From positions 62,001 through 126,000 of the forward strand of contig JADNRX010000014.1 of NCBI GenBank assembly GCA_015501595.1: a DNA stretch of 64,000 nt, given 5' to 3'. The DNA is from Hymenopellis radicata (Eukaryota > Basidiomycota > Agaricomycetes > Agaricales > Physalacriaceae). The notes beneath the pieces were generated by a model that saw nothing but the letters and a program-made list of their open reading frames with translations, did not search any database and was not told where the DNA came from. A program made the position numbers and the translations under genes. This document shows, one piece after another, positions 1 through 11,552 of this stretch (positions within the stretch are counted from its first letter, which is position 1; each line of letters starts with the position of its first letter).

Positions 1-665
1 TTTCTACGGTGTGCCCGTTATAGTGGCCATGTCGAAACTGCACGTCAAGGCATCGAAATGATATTTCTTCTCGAACATCGGACTGTATTCTTAGGCATTT
101 CTCCACATGTAATATACATACACGGACTGGACGCTTCGTGGCTTCCACTTAGTTTACTTGACTAGACAACAGCGTTGTTTAATATTCTCAATCTGAATCT
201 GGTGCAACGGTACTGCAACGGTTGATAATGTCACGCAACGGTGACTGTTGAATTCCAAATTCGGTACCATGCAACTTGACTTGAACCACCGTGACCAAGG
301 CATGGTTGGGGAAAACGACGCGCAACTATCACTACTGCACTGGAGGTTCGATCAGCCAGCCAAAAGGACTCTCCTGTTGCGCGAACGATGTGTTTCAGAT
401 CGTAGTTCGGGTTCCTTGGTACAACTTTGGTATATGTTAACCAAGAGGACTCGACTTGATCTTGTTCGCATATAGTTGAGGCCGTTTCCCTGTTTACTAG
501 CAAGAATTCCTCCATAGTTCTGAATATCGCAAACGCCCCATGCAAGCTTCTCAACCAACCTAATGTCGCCAAATCGGGAAATAGAAGCAGCGTATATACA
601 AAAGCCATCCGTGTCAGTTGGCTCCTTGCTTTTGCCCCCCTCTTTCATAGGCCTGCTATTCCTCC
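1..665. other. Upstream region, no gene recognised
   Basis: Short overlapping open frames exist on both strands, but none has a recognisable domain or a plausible splice structure. The last 100-150 bases before 666 are probably the promoter and 5' leader of the lyase gene that follows. Confidence 0.4.
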
Positions 666-3577
666 ATGACTCGCCTTTATGTTACAGCACTATGCCTCTA
701 TCTTCCCTTCCTACTCTTCAGCACTGTTTATTCTATGCACCACAACGGCTTGCACAGCTCTCGCAAAGCCAACGCAATTCGCCATAAACTAGCCGGTTCC
801 GCAGAGTCTATTCCGAGCAAAGAAACAACTATCTCCTCACGCGAAGACTCTACTATCAGTACTATGAAGGAGAAACGCGTAGCAGCCATTATTTCGTCTC
901 TCTGCGGGGCCAACGACTCTACCGTCTCATCATGGTACGTTTCTCAGTTCACTACCGCCCCCGGCTTGATCAATGGTTTTAGGCTCTCGTCTCTCGGTGA
1001 AAATGGTCAATGGCCTGATGTAAACTATGCAACAGGTTGCGCCGCCCAACGGGCCAACTGGCCTGCTCAAGAACACTGGTCCCGAACAAGTGCAGCCTCT
1101 TCCGTCTCTCGGTATCCTCCTTACTCATGACGCACTTACTCAGAAATTTTGGCCGGTGCATGGCGCGGCGGATTGTGTGGTTTGGATCAGTATGCTAATG
1201 ACACGCGTACGCTCGACTCGATCCTGCTTGCCATGAAATGGTGGTTCGATCACGACTTCACCAATCCTGCCTGCCTAGACCATGGTGGTACCGACCAATG
1301 CCCTTGTAACTCAACTGAAACTGCCATGTTCAATACGAACTGGTACAGTAATGTCGGTTCGCATTTCTTTGAATTTGCTCATTAAACTGACGCCCTTGTC
1401 CAGGTCATCGGCACGCCTATGCTTGTCATTCAAGCCTGTCTCCTAGTGGTAGACGTGCTTCCCCAGGAGTATCGCGACCACGGGGCTCTGATGGCGAGAC
1501 GTTCATATGGAACATTCTCCTTCAAGCCTTCACCTGGATATTTATCTGGCGCGAATATTTTGGATGTTGCGAAAATTGGAATCGATCTTAGTCTGTTCAC
1601 TCTGAACAATACTCTTCTGAGCGACGCGTACAGACGCATTCATGAAGAGCTGGCTATTCGTTCCGATGTAATGGCCGACGGTATCAGACCAGACGGCAGT
1701 TTCGGGTATTTTTCCTCCATTCTTACTGGCGAGATATATATGTCCTGACTACGACATGTTTTTAGACAACACGGTGGTATCTTGTACAACGGGAATTACG
1801 GTAAGCCTTCGTACTACTCGTTCCTTTCTTTAGCGTGAATTCTTTGTGTTAGGCAAGGACTAGTCAGTTTCAACGGTTCATTTCCTTGGCTTGAGTTCAT
1901 AGTGGCCTATAGCTCTAACGACGTTGTCGACCTGGAAAGTTTGGCCTTGGGTACCGAGTTCTCAGCAGGCGACTCCGCCAGAACTGCGCTGAATACACTT
2001 TTTGATGGTGATCAATGGATGGTGTTTTTCAATACCGTCAGTCAAGTTTTCTATTGGGATTTCGTACGTGACGTGTCGTTTCTTTACAAGCGCATTTAGC
2101 TCACGTCGTATATAGTCTGTTCTGGGGCGATTCATCAGCTTCCCGATTGCTGATAAACAGTATGCTGCTATTCAACGCATCTCTTCTCGTTTCTCATTAT
2201 CGTGTAGGGCAACTGGAGGTCTCCTTATGAATTTAACCGCCGTTTCACTACTGGGCGACGCTTGGAATTCAAGTGCCTTGCAGACCTTTGGCAGCCTCAG
2301 CGATGATAGCAACACGGAGGGCGCCAACGCTGGGAAACTCGAAGGGAACCGGATGTTCTATAGCAATGATTATATGGTAAGTCCCTCCTCTTCCATCACA
2401 CCCTCAGCTAACCTTCTATGTCCAGGTTCACCGGTCAAAAGGTTATGTCACAACGCTCAAAATGTATTCTTCAAGAACCAAGAATACCGAATGCACAAAC
2501 TCGCAGAATGTTAGTGGGACGCCTTATCGGGCTCACCCTCAATAACTCACGTCTTTCTAGCCTTTCGGTTTTCATCTATCGGATGGTGTCGTGCACACTT
2601 ACCAGCGTGGGACGGAATACGAGGACATATCTGCTGCATGGGATTGGGAAATGATTCCCGGAACGACAGTCGACTATGGCGGGACGCCTTTGACGTGTGA
2701 TCGAACTGGCTTCGTCGGGGTCTCCCCTTTCGTCGGTGGCGTGTCCACAGGTAATAGCGGCCTTGCGGTCATGCGATACACCAATCCATACACCAAGGCC
2801 TTACGATGGCAGAAGGCATGGTTCTTCCTCGAGGATGATGTCCAACATGTTATGGTCTCCGATGTTGCATCAACTTCGAACAAACCAGTGTACTCCATCC
2901 TTGACCAAAAACGACATTCGGGATCCATTGCGGTGAACTCGGAGGATGATATCCCATTCACTCAAGAACCCATGACACAAGCAAGCCCTTCTTCACTCTG
3001 GCACGACAATGTTGGCTATGTTTTCGATCGCAATAGCTCCGCCTCTTTGACCGTTCGAGTAGGCGAGAGAACGGGGGACTGGCACGCCATTGGCATATCG
3101 AACCAACCCCCAGCGAAAGTGGATCTGTTCAGCGCATGGCTGGAGCATGACCCCCAAACCCTTGACACGCCAATCTCTTATTCTGTGTTCCCTGGCGTCG
3201 ACTGCTATACCTTCCGTTGCAAAAGCCAAGAGTTTTCCCTCCGTTCAACGGTGAACGATGCTCATGTGTCCGCTATCTATCATGAACCTCAGGATACGGT
3301 GATGGTCGCGTTTTGGGACTATGGCGGTGGATCTGCGACGTTGACAATTTCCACGGACCTGAGCATGGTAATCACTGCAACTCACAACATTGCGCTTATC
3401 TATGACCGCAGAAGTGAGACACTCTTCGTGTCGGATCCTTCGCAATCAGTAGACTCTGTAGAAGTCACGATTCTTCTTGTGAAGGAAGGGCAGGAGGATT
3501 GTCGAAAGGACGTAGTAGTGAAGTTGCCGAGAGACGGATTTGCGGGCAGCACCCAGATTGTACACTTAATGGCCTGA
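666..3577 (+). CDS. Secreted polysaccharide lyase family 8 (hyaluronate/chondroitin/xanthan lyase-like)
   Basis: PL8 enzymes cleave uronic-acid-containing polysaccharides by beta-elimination outside the cell. The start at 666 gives a hydrophobic signal peptide of about 22 residues. I place ten exons: 666-934, 983-1089, 1144-1352, 1404-1705, 1766-1800, 1853-1862, 1913-2063, 2116-2376, 2426-2509 and 2561-3577. They sum to 815 codons including stop (814 aa), the usual fungal PL8 size. Family landmarks in order are GQWPDVNY, WPAQEHW, NTNWYSN (catalytic Asn region), GQHGGILYNGNYG (catalytic His and Tyr region), GDSARTALN, and the beta-domain motif RGTEYEDIS followed by IPGTT. All junctions are GT-AG and keep frame. 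One exon is only 10 nt long. The exact substrate cannot be told from sequence. The next gene is convergent. Confidence 0.93.
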
Positions 3578-3750
3578 GCGCATCTGGACGCATCTATTGT
3601 TATTTATCAACTATTTCAGTCCTCTGGCAGTGGCTTTATCACATTTAATCCATCATGCAAACAGTAAACCGCGTCGTAGTTTCACAAAAATACAACAGAA
3701 CTCAAATAATACGTGTTCCGACATCGTAGATGATCACAAGTAAGCTAAAC

Positions 3751-4692
3751 CTAGAACCCTTGCTGTTCACCACCGTAGCCATCAGCGGCAGGGTACGTAG
3801 CATCCTGGGCTGGGTAGGCCTCCTCTACGGGAGCGGCTATGGGAATCGAGACTGGCTCGCGTTGCTCAGACTGGGGTTCGGAGATGATTTTGTCGACAGG
3901 AGGCTCAAGAATTTGCACAGAGTCAGGTAGAGGCTTCTTGGGACCAATAAGACCTTCTGGGTCCCATCCCTTCATACTGCAAGAAGATGTAAGCAATCCT
4001 AGTCGATGGCAACTAAGAAGACCACGTACATCTTGACTTTGATACCGAGGACACCCTGTCTTAACAGGACGTGACGGACGGCAAAGTCAACGAAATCGAC
4101 GGCGGGTTGACCAGAGTGGATCATGAAGCCATCGGTGAACTTCATGGATTTGGCACGAGCAGCGCGGAGCTTGCCAGAAACGACGACCTCGCAACCCTTG
4201 GCGCCGGATTCCATGACGAATCGGAGGACACCATAGCAGGCACTAGGCAAGTATGAGTCGTATGAGAGAGATAGAGAGGATCATAACGCACCGACGGACA
4301 GCAAGACCACCGAGGAGCTTGTATCTCAAACTCTCACACTGAGCAATGGCAGAGAGACCGCGGTATTGCACCTTCTCGGCGTAGAGTTCAAGGGAGTTTT
4401 CGGGGAATTTGAATCGCTTCTGGACGAGGGCAGTCAGCTCGCGAATGCGGCGACCCTTCTCGCCCAAAACTTCTTGGGTGTGCGTCGCACGGATGATAAT
4501 CTGTAGATTTATTCATTCCATGTTCAACAGAGCTTTAATGCGACGACGAACCTCAGTGCGGGCGTGGGTGACACGGACATCACAGCCAGAGTAGCCCTCC
4601 TCTGCGAGCTCGCGGGTGAAGAACTCGTTGAGTTCAGCGCGGAAAACACCGTCAGCGACGAACTTTCTCTTTTTGCTGATAGCGGTGGCCAT
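3751..4692 (-). CDS. RPS3: 40S ribosomal protein uS3
   Basis: uS3 is a small-subunit protein at the mRNA entry site, with a KH domain. Reading from ATG at 4692, four exons (4552-4692, 4292-4500, 4030-4242, 3751-3976) are separated by 49-53 nt introns and sum to 263 codons (262 aa), as expected for fungal uS3. The start [17 protein letters not shown] is canonical. The KH region with [19 protein letters not shown], the [16 protein letters not shown] block and [20 protein letters not shown] are all intact. The C-terminal tail is rich in Glu, Pro and Gly and ends GGEQQGF. It is convergent with the PL8 lyase, about 170 bases from stop to stop. Identification is essentially certain. Confidence 0.98.
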
Positions 4693-5396
4693 TTTGTTGG
4701 TGGGCGATTAGGGAGATCAGTACGACTGGGCGGCGGCGAGTATATACCTCGACGACACTGAAGTGATCGATTTGGGGTGGCTTGGATATAGACAGTTGCC
4801 TCGCTTTTTGCCGAGGTGCCACGTGTCAGAGCCCTATAAAGACTCCAATTTTTTGTCTTTGTTTCTTACCACCGACCACTTTCTTCTCTATCTTTCCCAA
4901 TTCTCTTGGTAAGTCTTTCTTCGTTTGTGGCGTTCTTTCGTATACACATGACGAGTGTTGTTTTCAACCCATTGGCACCTCTTAGTCGAATTGCGCCCTC
5001 AAGTTTTACTTGTGTGGATCACTGACATGAATGACTGTTCTGATTTTCCCTCTTCGCATACCTGCATATTCTCCTTACTGACTCCTTCCTCAGGCCTCTT
5101 CTCAAAGTACATTCAGTAAATACATACATGTACGCGTTTGAATGCACTGCTGGTGGAATTATTTTGTCAACGTCCATTCCGTGCCTTACGATAACGAAAT
5201 GAAGTCAGCCTTCTTCTCCTGCTTTCGACGCATCTTTCATGTATAACAAGGCCGAAGACTAAGCTCGGATCTCTTCAAGTTGGCTCACGCTTGTTGCAAT
5301 GTGAATTTCATCTCGGATACAAGTCGGAAACGCGCTGCATCTCTGAAGCCAAGTCGATATTATTGTACAATGCTTATCCGTAATTCCAGGTAGTTC
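4693..5396 (+). other. Gene-free stretch with a possible spliced non-coding transcript
   Basis: No conserved open frame is present. On the + strand there is a CACGTG at 4820-4825, a TATAAA at 4835-4840, a pyrimidine-rich leader, a consensus splice donor GTAAGT near 4911 and several good acceptors (for example near 4985 and 5094). This resembles a spliced RNA with no protein, such as a snoRNA host. I could not identify a convincing box C/D or H/ACA pair, so the call is speculative. The stretch also holds the uS3 promoter on the minus strand. Confidence 0.25.
4820..4840 (+). promoter_or_regulatory. CACGTG box followed by TATAAA
   Basis: A palindromic CACGTG (4820-4825) lies 9 bases before TATAAA (4835-4840). 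It points rightwards into a region with no protein gene, and leftwards it is about 130 bases upstream of the uS3 start codon. CACGTG is bound by bHLH factors and is symmetric, so it could serve either side. Confidence 0.35.
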
Positions 5397-6917
5397 TTAG
5401 TGCGCCTCGTTGACAAACACACCCGCCGCTCCCATGCCCGATCCTATACACATACTAGTCATCAAGACCTGCTTATTTGTGCGTTTCAATTCCGCGAGAC
5501 CAGTGACAACTTGGCGGACTCCAGCTGTGGCGCAAGTTAATGGCGAGTGATGGAATATTGAGAAGTGCACTTACTCATTCCAAGAGGATGCGATATGGCA
5601 ATTGAGCCGCCGTTCGGGTTGATCTTGTCAAGGGAGATACCAAGATCCTCCACGCAGTACGCGAATTGAGAAGCGAAGGCCTCGTTGATCTCGAAAGGAA
5701 TCAGACGTTGTAACACACCGTGAAAACAGACTCTTACCTCATAGACATCAATATCTTCCTTGGTTAAACCGAGCTGCTCAAGGAGCTTAGGAATAGCATA
5801 GACCGGCGCGATACCCATGTATTTGGGTTCAACTCCAACGACGGATGTTCCCACCCACTTGCCAATGATGTTCATACCCTCTTTTTCAGCATTTGCACGC
5901 GTTGTCATTACACATAACGCAGCGCCGTCACCGATACCACTCGCATTTCCAGCAGTAGTCGACGGATCCGCGCCCCAGTTAGGGAACACAGGCTTCAGCC
6001 CCGCCAGAGATTCGGCAGTCGTGGTAAGACGAATGGTATCATCTTCGGTGAGAACTTTGTCGCCAATTTGAATGGGAATAATCTCATCCTTGAAGACACC
6101 GTTCTTGAAGGCCTTAAGAGTATGATTAGATTCCGTGAGTTTGCTGTGTCCGACGCGCGCGTACCTTTATGGCGCGGGAGTGAGAAATGATCGCATATTC
6201 GTCCTGTTTCTGTCGCGACACCTTGTAGTTTTCGGCGACCATTTCTGATGTCCATCCCATAGGCTACAAACTAGTCAAGGAGAGGGCGCTCGGCGCAAGA
6301 ATGATGCATACCTTGATACAGTCTTGTGGTTCAGCGGATCCTGCAACTACTTCTGAGATTTTAGGGTCCGGCCGGGGACTTTGAACGGTGAGACACGAAG
6401 AGAAAGAATACACGAAAGCGCGTACTCGTTACTCATGCTCTCGACGCCGACGGCAAGACCGAGCGTAACCTCACCAGACTTGATAGCATGTGCCATGTTA
6501 CGTATGGCCATGAGACCAGATGAACAGAGGCGGTTGACGGTCGATATCGGAACATGGTTGGGTATACCAGCTGCCAGTGCAGCTGACCGGGAGATGTACA
6601 GAGGCGAGGGAGGATGGCAGACGCCTGCGACATTTTAATGTTCAGCGATAGATGTCATTTGTTGACTGCGTACCAACACAAATGTCGTCAATCTTAGAAG
6701 GATCCAAAGAGGTCGCTTTGAGGGACTCTTTGAAGAGACCGTGTAGTATTTCGTCGACGGGTGCATCCTTCAGCTGGCCCTTCTTCGCGCGACCCATAGC
6801 AGTCCGTTTAGCAAACGTTATGACCACATCGTCCGGGTTTTTCTGCAAGATGGCGGCTAGTCCGCGGTGTGCATTTGTGCTCGCTGCGCGCGACGCGATA
6901 CGGATGGGTGAGAGCAT
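5397..6917 (-). CDS. 3-ketoacyl-CoA thiolase (acetyl-CoA C-acyltransferase), peroxisomal type
   Basis: Thiolase releases acetyl-CoA in the last step of beta-oxidation. Reading from ATG at 6917 there are several exons. First comes DDVVITFAKRTAMGRAKKG. Then comes the active-site Cys region NRLCSSGLMAIRNMAHA. It is followed by PMGWTSEMVAENY, then GNASGIGDGAALCVM, then INEAFASQFAY, HPLGMTG-type His and finally MCIGSGMGAAGVFVNEAH. Both catalytic Cys, the NEAF motif and the HPLG His are present. The total is about 410 aa, normal for the family. The C-terminus EAH is not a PTS1 signal. The N-terminus (MLSPIRIASRAASTNAHRGL) is Arg/Ser/Ala-rich and has no clean PTS2, so peroxisomal or mitochondrial location is open. 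Confidence 0.95.
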
Positions 6918-7771
6918 TGTGTTACCCCAGTTGACCCCAGATGACCTTTATAACGCCGGACGATAGTTATTCCGCTCAATCTCCCCTTTCTCCTCCCTCG
7001 GATATATTCGGAATACTTACAGCAGTGTATCGTGTTGGGGATACAACGCGCGCCAGTAGGCGCCAGTTCATGTTCAGTGTAGGAGGTGTAAACGAAGTGG
7101 TGTCCAAACATGGAAGGTAAACGGACCAATCAGGTTCAAGCAAAATATGTGGCGTATATTTCTTCTAACTCTCTTGACCTTGTTCCTTTACCGTGCAGGG
7201 AACGTGAAACCGCGTCAATTAACACTTTTAGTGTATATAATATGAATGCTACCACACTCTCTCCCTGGACCATTCACCGCAAATCGGGCATCTTCTTCCA
7301 CAGCCGTTTCAGGAATGAATAACAATTTGGGCACAGATTATGGGCCAGCTTTGGCGTCCCACATGCCGAGCAGTTCACGATGTCTGTTTAGGCGTCAACG
7401 CGGTTATATGAGAAAACTTGCAAATAGACATACTCTGCTTGTCCTTGAGGCCCTTGTTGGCGCTACGCATTGATTTACGCGAATGCGAGACCTTCTTCTT
7501 TGGGACTGCACGTAAAATAGCAGGGAAAAGCGTCTCCCAGATGGAAGGGAATGAGGCAATGTGCCATGAAGCACCGAGAAACGATGGGCTGGCCGTGCCG
7601 AGGAAAAGAGGGCGGAGGAGTGGTGTTTTGAATATATTAGGCAGTATCCATCGCGCCTGTTGCAGCGCCAGCGATGCCATGGTGTCGCAGCGCCCTTCCT
7701 CGTTGGAAAGTTTAGTCCAAGTTGGGTACTGCCTAATTGGGACATCAGCCAACCGTTCTCCACCCACCACC
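6918..7771. other. Divergent intergenic region
   Basis: This lies between the thiolase start (-) and the NDUFA5 start (+). Open frames here are short and have no recognisable features. A long minus-strand frame from 7905 to 7375 is antisense to NDUFA5 and looks like a shadow. The region probably contains both promoters. Confidence 0.4.
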
Positions 7772-8216
7772 ATGTTCCGTTGCACACGTCCTCTGCTCAA
7801 TGTCGTCAAAACGACAACAGGACTGACCGGCCTTAAAGTCCATCCAAACCCCCTCCCAGACCTGGCAGCGGCGTATGAGAAAACCCTTGCTGTCCTCAAC
7901 AACATTCCTGCTACCTCTGTCTATCGACAAGGTGCCGAAGCCCTTGCTCTCCGCAAACTCGACATCATCAAGGCCGCTAACGGAGACATCGCTGCTGTGG
8001 AGAAGCAGTTGAATGAAGGGCAGATTGAAGAGTCGCTGCTCATCGCGACAGACGAGCTCAGTCTCGCGTCAAAGATGGTTGAATGGAAGGCGTGCGTACT
8101 TGCTTGCTCAACCTCTCACCGTCACGCTATGCTTAACTGTGGACAGATGGGAACCTTTGGAGGAGAAACCAGAACCGGGTCAATGGGAATACTTTGGCCA
8201 GACCACTTCGTCATGA
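7772..8216 (+). CDS. NDUFA5: NADH:ubiquinone oxidoreductase subunit NDUFA5 (B13 / 29.9 kDa)
   Basis: This is an accessory subunit of mitochondrial complex I. The start at 7772 follows CCACCACC and opens with MFRCTRPLLNVVKTTTGLTG, a short basic and hydrophobic leader as in other family members. Two exons, 7772-8091 and 8147-8216, flank a 55 nt intron and sum to 130 codons (129 aa). Conserved blocks are GLKVHPNPLPDLAAAYEKTL, IPATSVYRQGAEAL, the helix EKQLNEGQIEESLLIA, and after the intron WEPLEEKPEPGQWEYFG. The splice phase rebuilds EWKAWEPLEE exactly as the family requires. Nothing is odd about the gene. Confidence 0.96.
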
Positions 8217-9986
8217 CGCATTGACATCGGTGTATAACAATGATAGAGAATACGACGTTCGGCGAGAAATCAGCTCTAAGCCATATGGCGGAAGGACTGC
8301 AACATCCTGAGATTCTTATGGCGAGGCAGATAGCGCCTTTCAAAAGGCGGGCTATCGGTCACGTATCTTCACTCCCTTGTCAAAGTGGCTTCACTTCCAG
8401 TGTTCGAAGTCTTACAGTTATGAGGTTTCCCTCCGCGGCTTCTGAACCATTCAAACCCCGTGATATAGAGGGAAGGGAGGTGGATCGCGACAGGACGTCT
8501 ACCTTCGATCGGAAGGTGAACGTCGGCGACCTGTACGTGAATAGTTTGGTTTCTCTCAAACATTGTGGTATTCCGTTTTCTAGCTTTTACTTGTTCTCAC
8601 AATTTCTGAGCCCGAACCAAAAAAGTAGTACTCGGACAGGATGGTGCTCATTATTTACCAGAAGTGCGCCGCGAGTATATTTGGTTCATGACCGATTTTC
8701 TCGGGAGGGAGGAAACGGTACAGTACTGCTTTACCCCATGCATCCTACAGACTTCTCGGTCTACTTTTCTTTCTCGGAGATGTCTGATGCTGCCTGGGGA
8801 TTTGTACACCGGATGCGTAATCTCTTGACATAACTTCTTCCCATTTCAAGTGCATCTTCCTTTCAACCCAGTTATCGCCAGATTGCATTACGGACTTTTG
8901 ACAACAGATGTCTGCCTTGCATTTGCCATCCCATCCGTGTCATGACCACCAGTCATTATGCGATTTATTTCCGATGCATTCATATCTTGGCCCTAGCTTT
9001 CGGAATTGTGCAGTATATGTCGGGGAACCCCTCTCCACTCGACTAGTCGATGCGATGAAGAAAGTTACTCCGTACTTGTATACAGTGGAACACTACGATC
9101 GCAAGCAGCAGACGATTGGGTTCAAAGTCGCGCTGCGGTATGAAAGGCTATCGCCAGATTTTGGCTGCGTACCTGGAATTGAAAGCGAGAGATACGAACG
9201 AAGTATTCTGAGCCTGGCCAAACGTACTCGGGTTGTGCTGATAAAACAGTGTGTCTCTTTTCTATTCGTTTATGGATCTGAGTGTCCTTGTAGCGCTATC
9301 GGAAAGGTTTTTCTAATACAAACTCAATGGTATGCCCAGGATGCAATTGGTACTAGTGTCAGAGCGAGACACATCTGGGTAGACGTTCAGATTCCTCAAC
9401 TCAGCATGGAAAGTTAGTATAATTCATATCTCCATATAACACCGGGCCCACTGGTATTTGAATAAGGCACGTAGTTCGTATGCTCAACTCTCCTTCTATC
9501 GTATTGATATTGCGGAGACAGATCCTCCGAACTTCCATAGCTTGTCATAAGAGCGTAGTCAATGCAGCGCTTCATGGTCAATCGACGGAAGACCGAAGTG
9601 GCGATGGACGACGTCGCCAATAGCACTTGTCGAGACTCAAAGGCGCAGGACTATACAAGCTTGAGTGACGTCTCTGCGTTTGGTACCTTGAAATCGCCGC
9701 ACACTTTGTGATTGAACAAGCCAAGTCGCTGCCGCTCTAGACGGCCCGCTGGTATGTGCTGTTCTGAGTGAATTGCATCTGCGATCCGCAAACCAAGGAC
9801 ACAAGGTACTTGCTCGCTCACCAACTACGGCCAGATTTCCAATGTTATGAACCTCATCATTGGCTCCGCGTTTGACCACGCTACAAGCGCATAACAAGCC
9901 CGAACTGTGACGCTACGACTGGACGTAGGAATGCATCCTGTCATCTCGCGAGCCATTTAGCTAACGGTCTGCGTTTATAAAGATGC
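8217..9986. other. 1.8 kb without a supportable gene
   Basis: Several open frames of 60-200 codons overlap on both strands (for example + strand 8240-8833 and 8908-9417). None has a recognisable domain, consistent splice sites or a neighbour in a compatible frame. A stretch near 8643-8820 reads GAHYLPEVRREYIWFM in one frame and could be an exon of an unidentified or decayed gene. I assign nothing. Confidence 0.35.
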
Positions 9987-11192
9987 ATGAACCAAGGTAT
10001 CGCTCACGGTCCACACCCTGCCCTTTTGATCATGGCTCTCCCCCAGGAAATCCTCGATAACATTGTTGATGAGCTAAGCGACGATGCTTGCTCTCTCACA
10101 ATCTGCTCCGCTAGCAGTCGTCTCCTTCATTATAGAGCCGTAACCCAGCTCTTCACAGATGTTTCCCTGCACCCGGCCAATTACAAAGCCTTTATTGATC
10201 TGGCTGTCACTTCTCCATACATTGCCAAATCCGTCCAAACCCTTCGACTAAATGGTGGGCCTCTCAAACGCGACCAATACTTCACCACCGACACAGACTT
10301 GCCTTTGGCTCTCCAGAAGCTTGTCAATGTCCGGAACTTGCACGTCCGGTCTGCCTTCTTGGGGCAATTTCTCGCCTTGAGGAATCCTTTACTCCATCGA
10401 TCCCTTTTGGCGCTTCCCCTTTCCTCAATCCATCTCGATGAAGTCTACTTCAACGACAGTGGAGACCTTCTGGAGATGGTGTCGTTGATATCCTCTCTCC
10501 GGCGCCTCCACGTAGGTGCGGTCGTGTCGACCCCAACACCAACGCCCGCTACTCCGGGTGAGGGCGAGGCGGTGGGTCTTACAGAACTCTGTGTAGACAT
10601 GGGCACCAGCGGCTCAATCGTCCACACGCTTCTTTCTATTCCGCTCGGTAATCTGGAAACGCTGGAGGTCAATGGGTGTAGCGCGTATGATATTGCAACC
10701 ATCAACGGTGTACTGGCGCGGTGCCCCGTGAAGACATTGATAGTTGGAAAGTCGCATCTCTGCACGTCCTTCCAGCGCACTTTTTGGATGAGGGATGGAG
10801 GAGGAGGAGGAGGAGGACAAGGGCCGGGTCTGGATATTTGCCGACTCAGGAACTTGGAGGTTACTGTGAGGGACCTTTACACCCAATTGCAGTGGTGGGT
10901 AGACGCGCTCAGAGGCGTGAAAGTGGAAGACCACCCGCAACTCGAGGCGGTTACTATCAACCTGGAGATAACCAGCAAAACGGTGCAACCTCGTTCATGG
11001 TTCCAGCCTGCTAGATGGCGTGCATTGGACGAAGCTGTCAGCCGGTTGGATTCATTACGGAGATTTATTGTGCGAGTCAATCCAGGTTTACTCGAGGCAT
11101 TTTCTGCAATCATCGGTGACGAATGTGGAGGGATGATAGGTCGAGGTATTGTGGACATAATACCCCAGGACGTTATAAGCTGCCAACGATGA
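9987..11192 (+). CDS. F-box-like protein with LRR-type C-terminal region
   Basis: The gene is an intronless frame of 401 aa. An F-box-like segment begins at LPQEILDNIVDEL, the Skp1-binding signature of substrate adaptors for SCF ubiquitin ligases. Leu-rich, irregular repeats follow (for example SSIHLDEVYF and GNLETLEVNG). A second Met at 10032 starts MALPQEIL and may be the true start, since many fungal F-box proteins begin directly with this motif. A GGA run (10799-10817) encodes a poly-Gly stretch near residue 270 that interrupts the repeats. Substrate unknown. It is one of three F-box-like genes in the window, and they are not close paralogues by eye. Confidence 0.8.
   Translation: MNQGIAHGPHPALLIMALPQEILDNIVDELSDDACSLTICSASSRLLHYRAVTQLFTDVSLHPANYKAFIDLAVTSPYIAKSVQTLRLNGGPLKRDQYFTTDTDLPLALQKLVNVRNLHVRSAFLGQFLALRNPLLHRSLLALPLSSIHLDEVYFNDSGDLLEMVSLISSLRRLHVGAVVSTPTPTPATPGEGEAVGLTELCVDMGTSGSIVHTLLSIPLGNLETLEVNGCSAYDIATINGVLARCPVKTLIVGKSHLCTSFQRTFWMRDGGGGGGGQGPGLDICRLRNLEVTVRDLYTQLQWWVDALRGVKVEDHPQLEAVTINLEITSKTVQPRSWFQPARWRALDEAVSRLDSLRRFIVRVNPGLLEAFSAIIGDECGGMIGRGIVDIIPQDVISCQR
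10796..10820 (+). repeat. GGA microsatellite inside the F-box gene
   Basis: About seven GGA units encode a run of seven Gly residues. Such coding microsatellites vary in length between strains and are also prone to sequencing error, although unit changes of three keep the frame. Confidence 0.85.
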
Positions 11193-11552
11193 TTTGAGAG
11201 TACACTACGGGACTTTTGGATATAGAGTACGAGCCGATAATGCAAATATTTCTTTACTGAGTATCCACCATGTGTGGCGTAACTAAATTGAGTCTTAGTT
11301 ACGAAGTTGAGAGACTCATATTGGGGCTATGCCAGTAAGTGCTTCGCGCGTTCGTATGAAGTCAGCTTCATTCCTTCTCGCAACGGGATGGAGGACTTCG
11401 CAAGTAGATGCAACCCACGTGGCCGGCTACTTAATACCTTCATCGGCCCCTATCGGCCCGCATATTTTCTTCATCGACTGTCATCATCATTTTTTGTCAA
11501 GTAAATCTCTTATATCTTCTTTCTTACTTTTGTTCATCCAAATCGCTCCAGG

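Noticed and set aside
7375..7905. A 176-codon minus-strand frame
   Set aside because: It overlaps NDUFA5 in antisense and has no recognisable family, while the + strand gene is complete.
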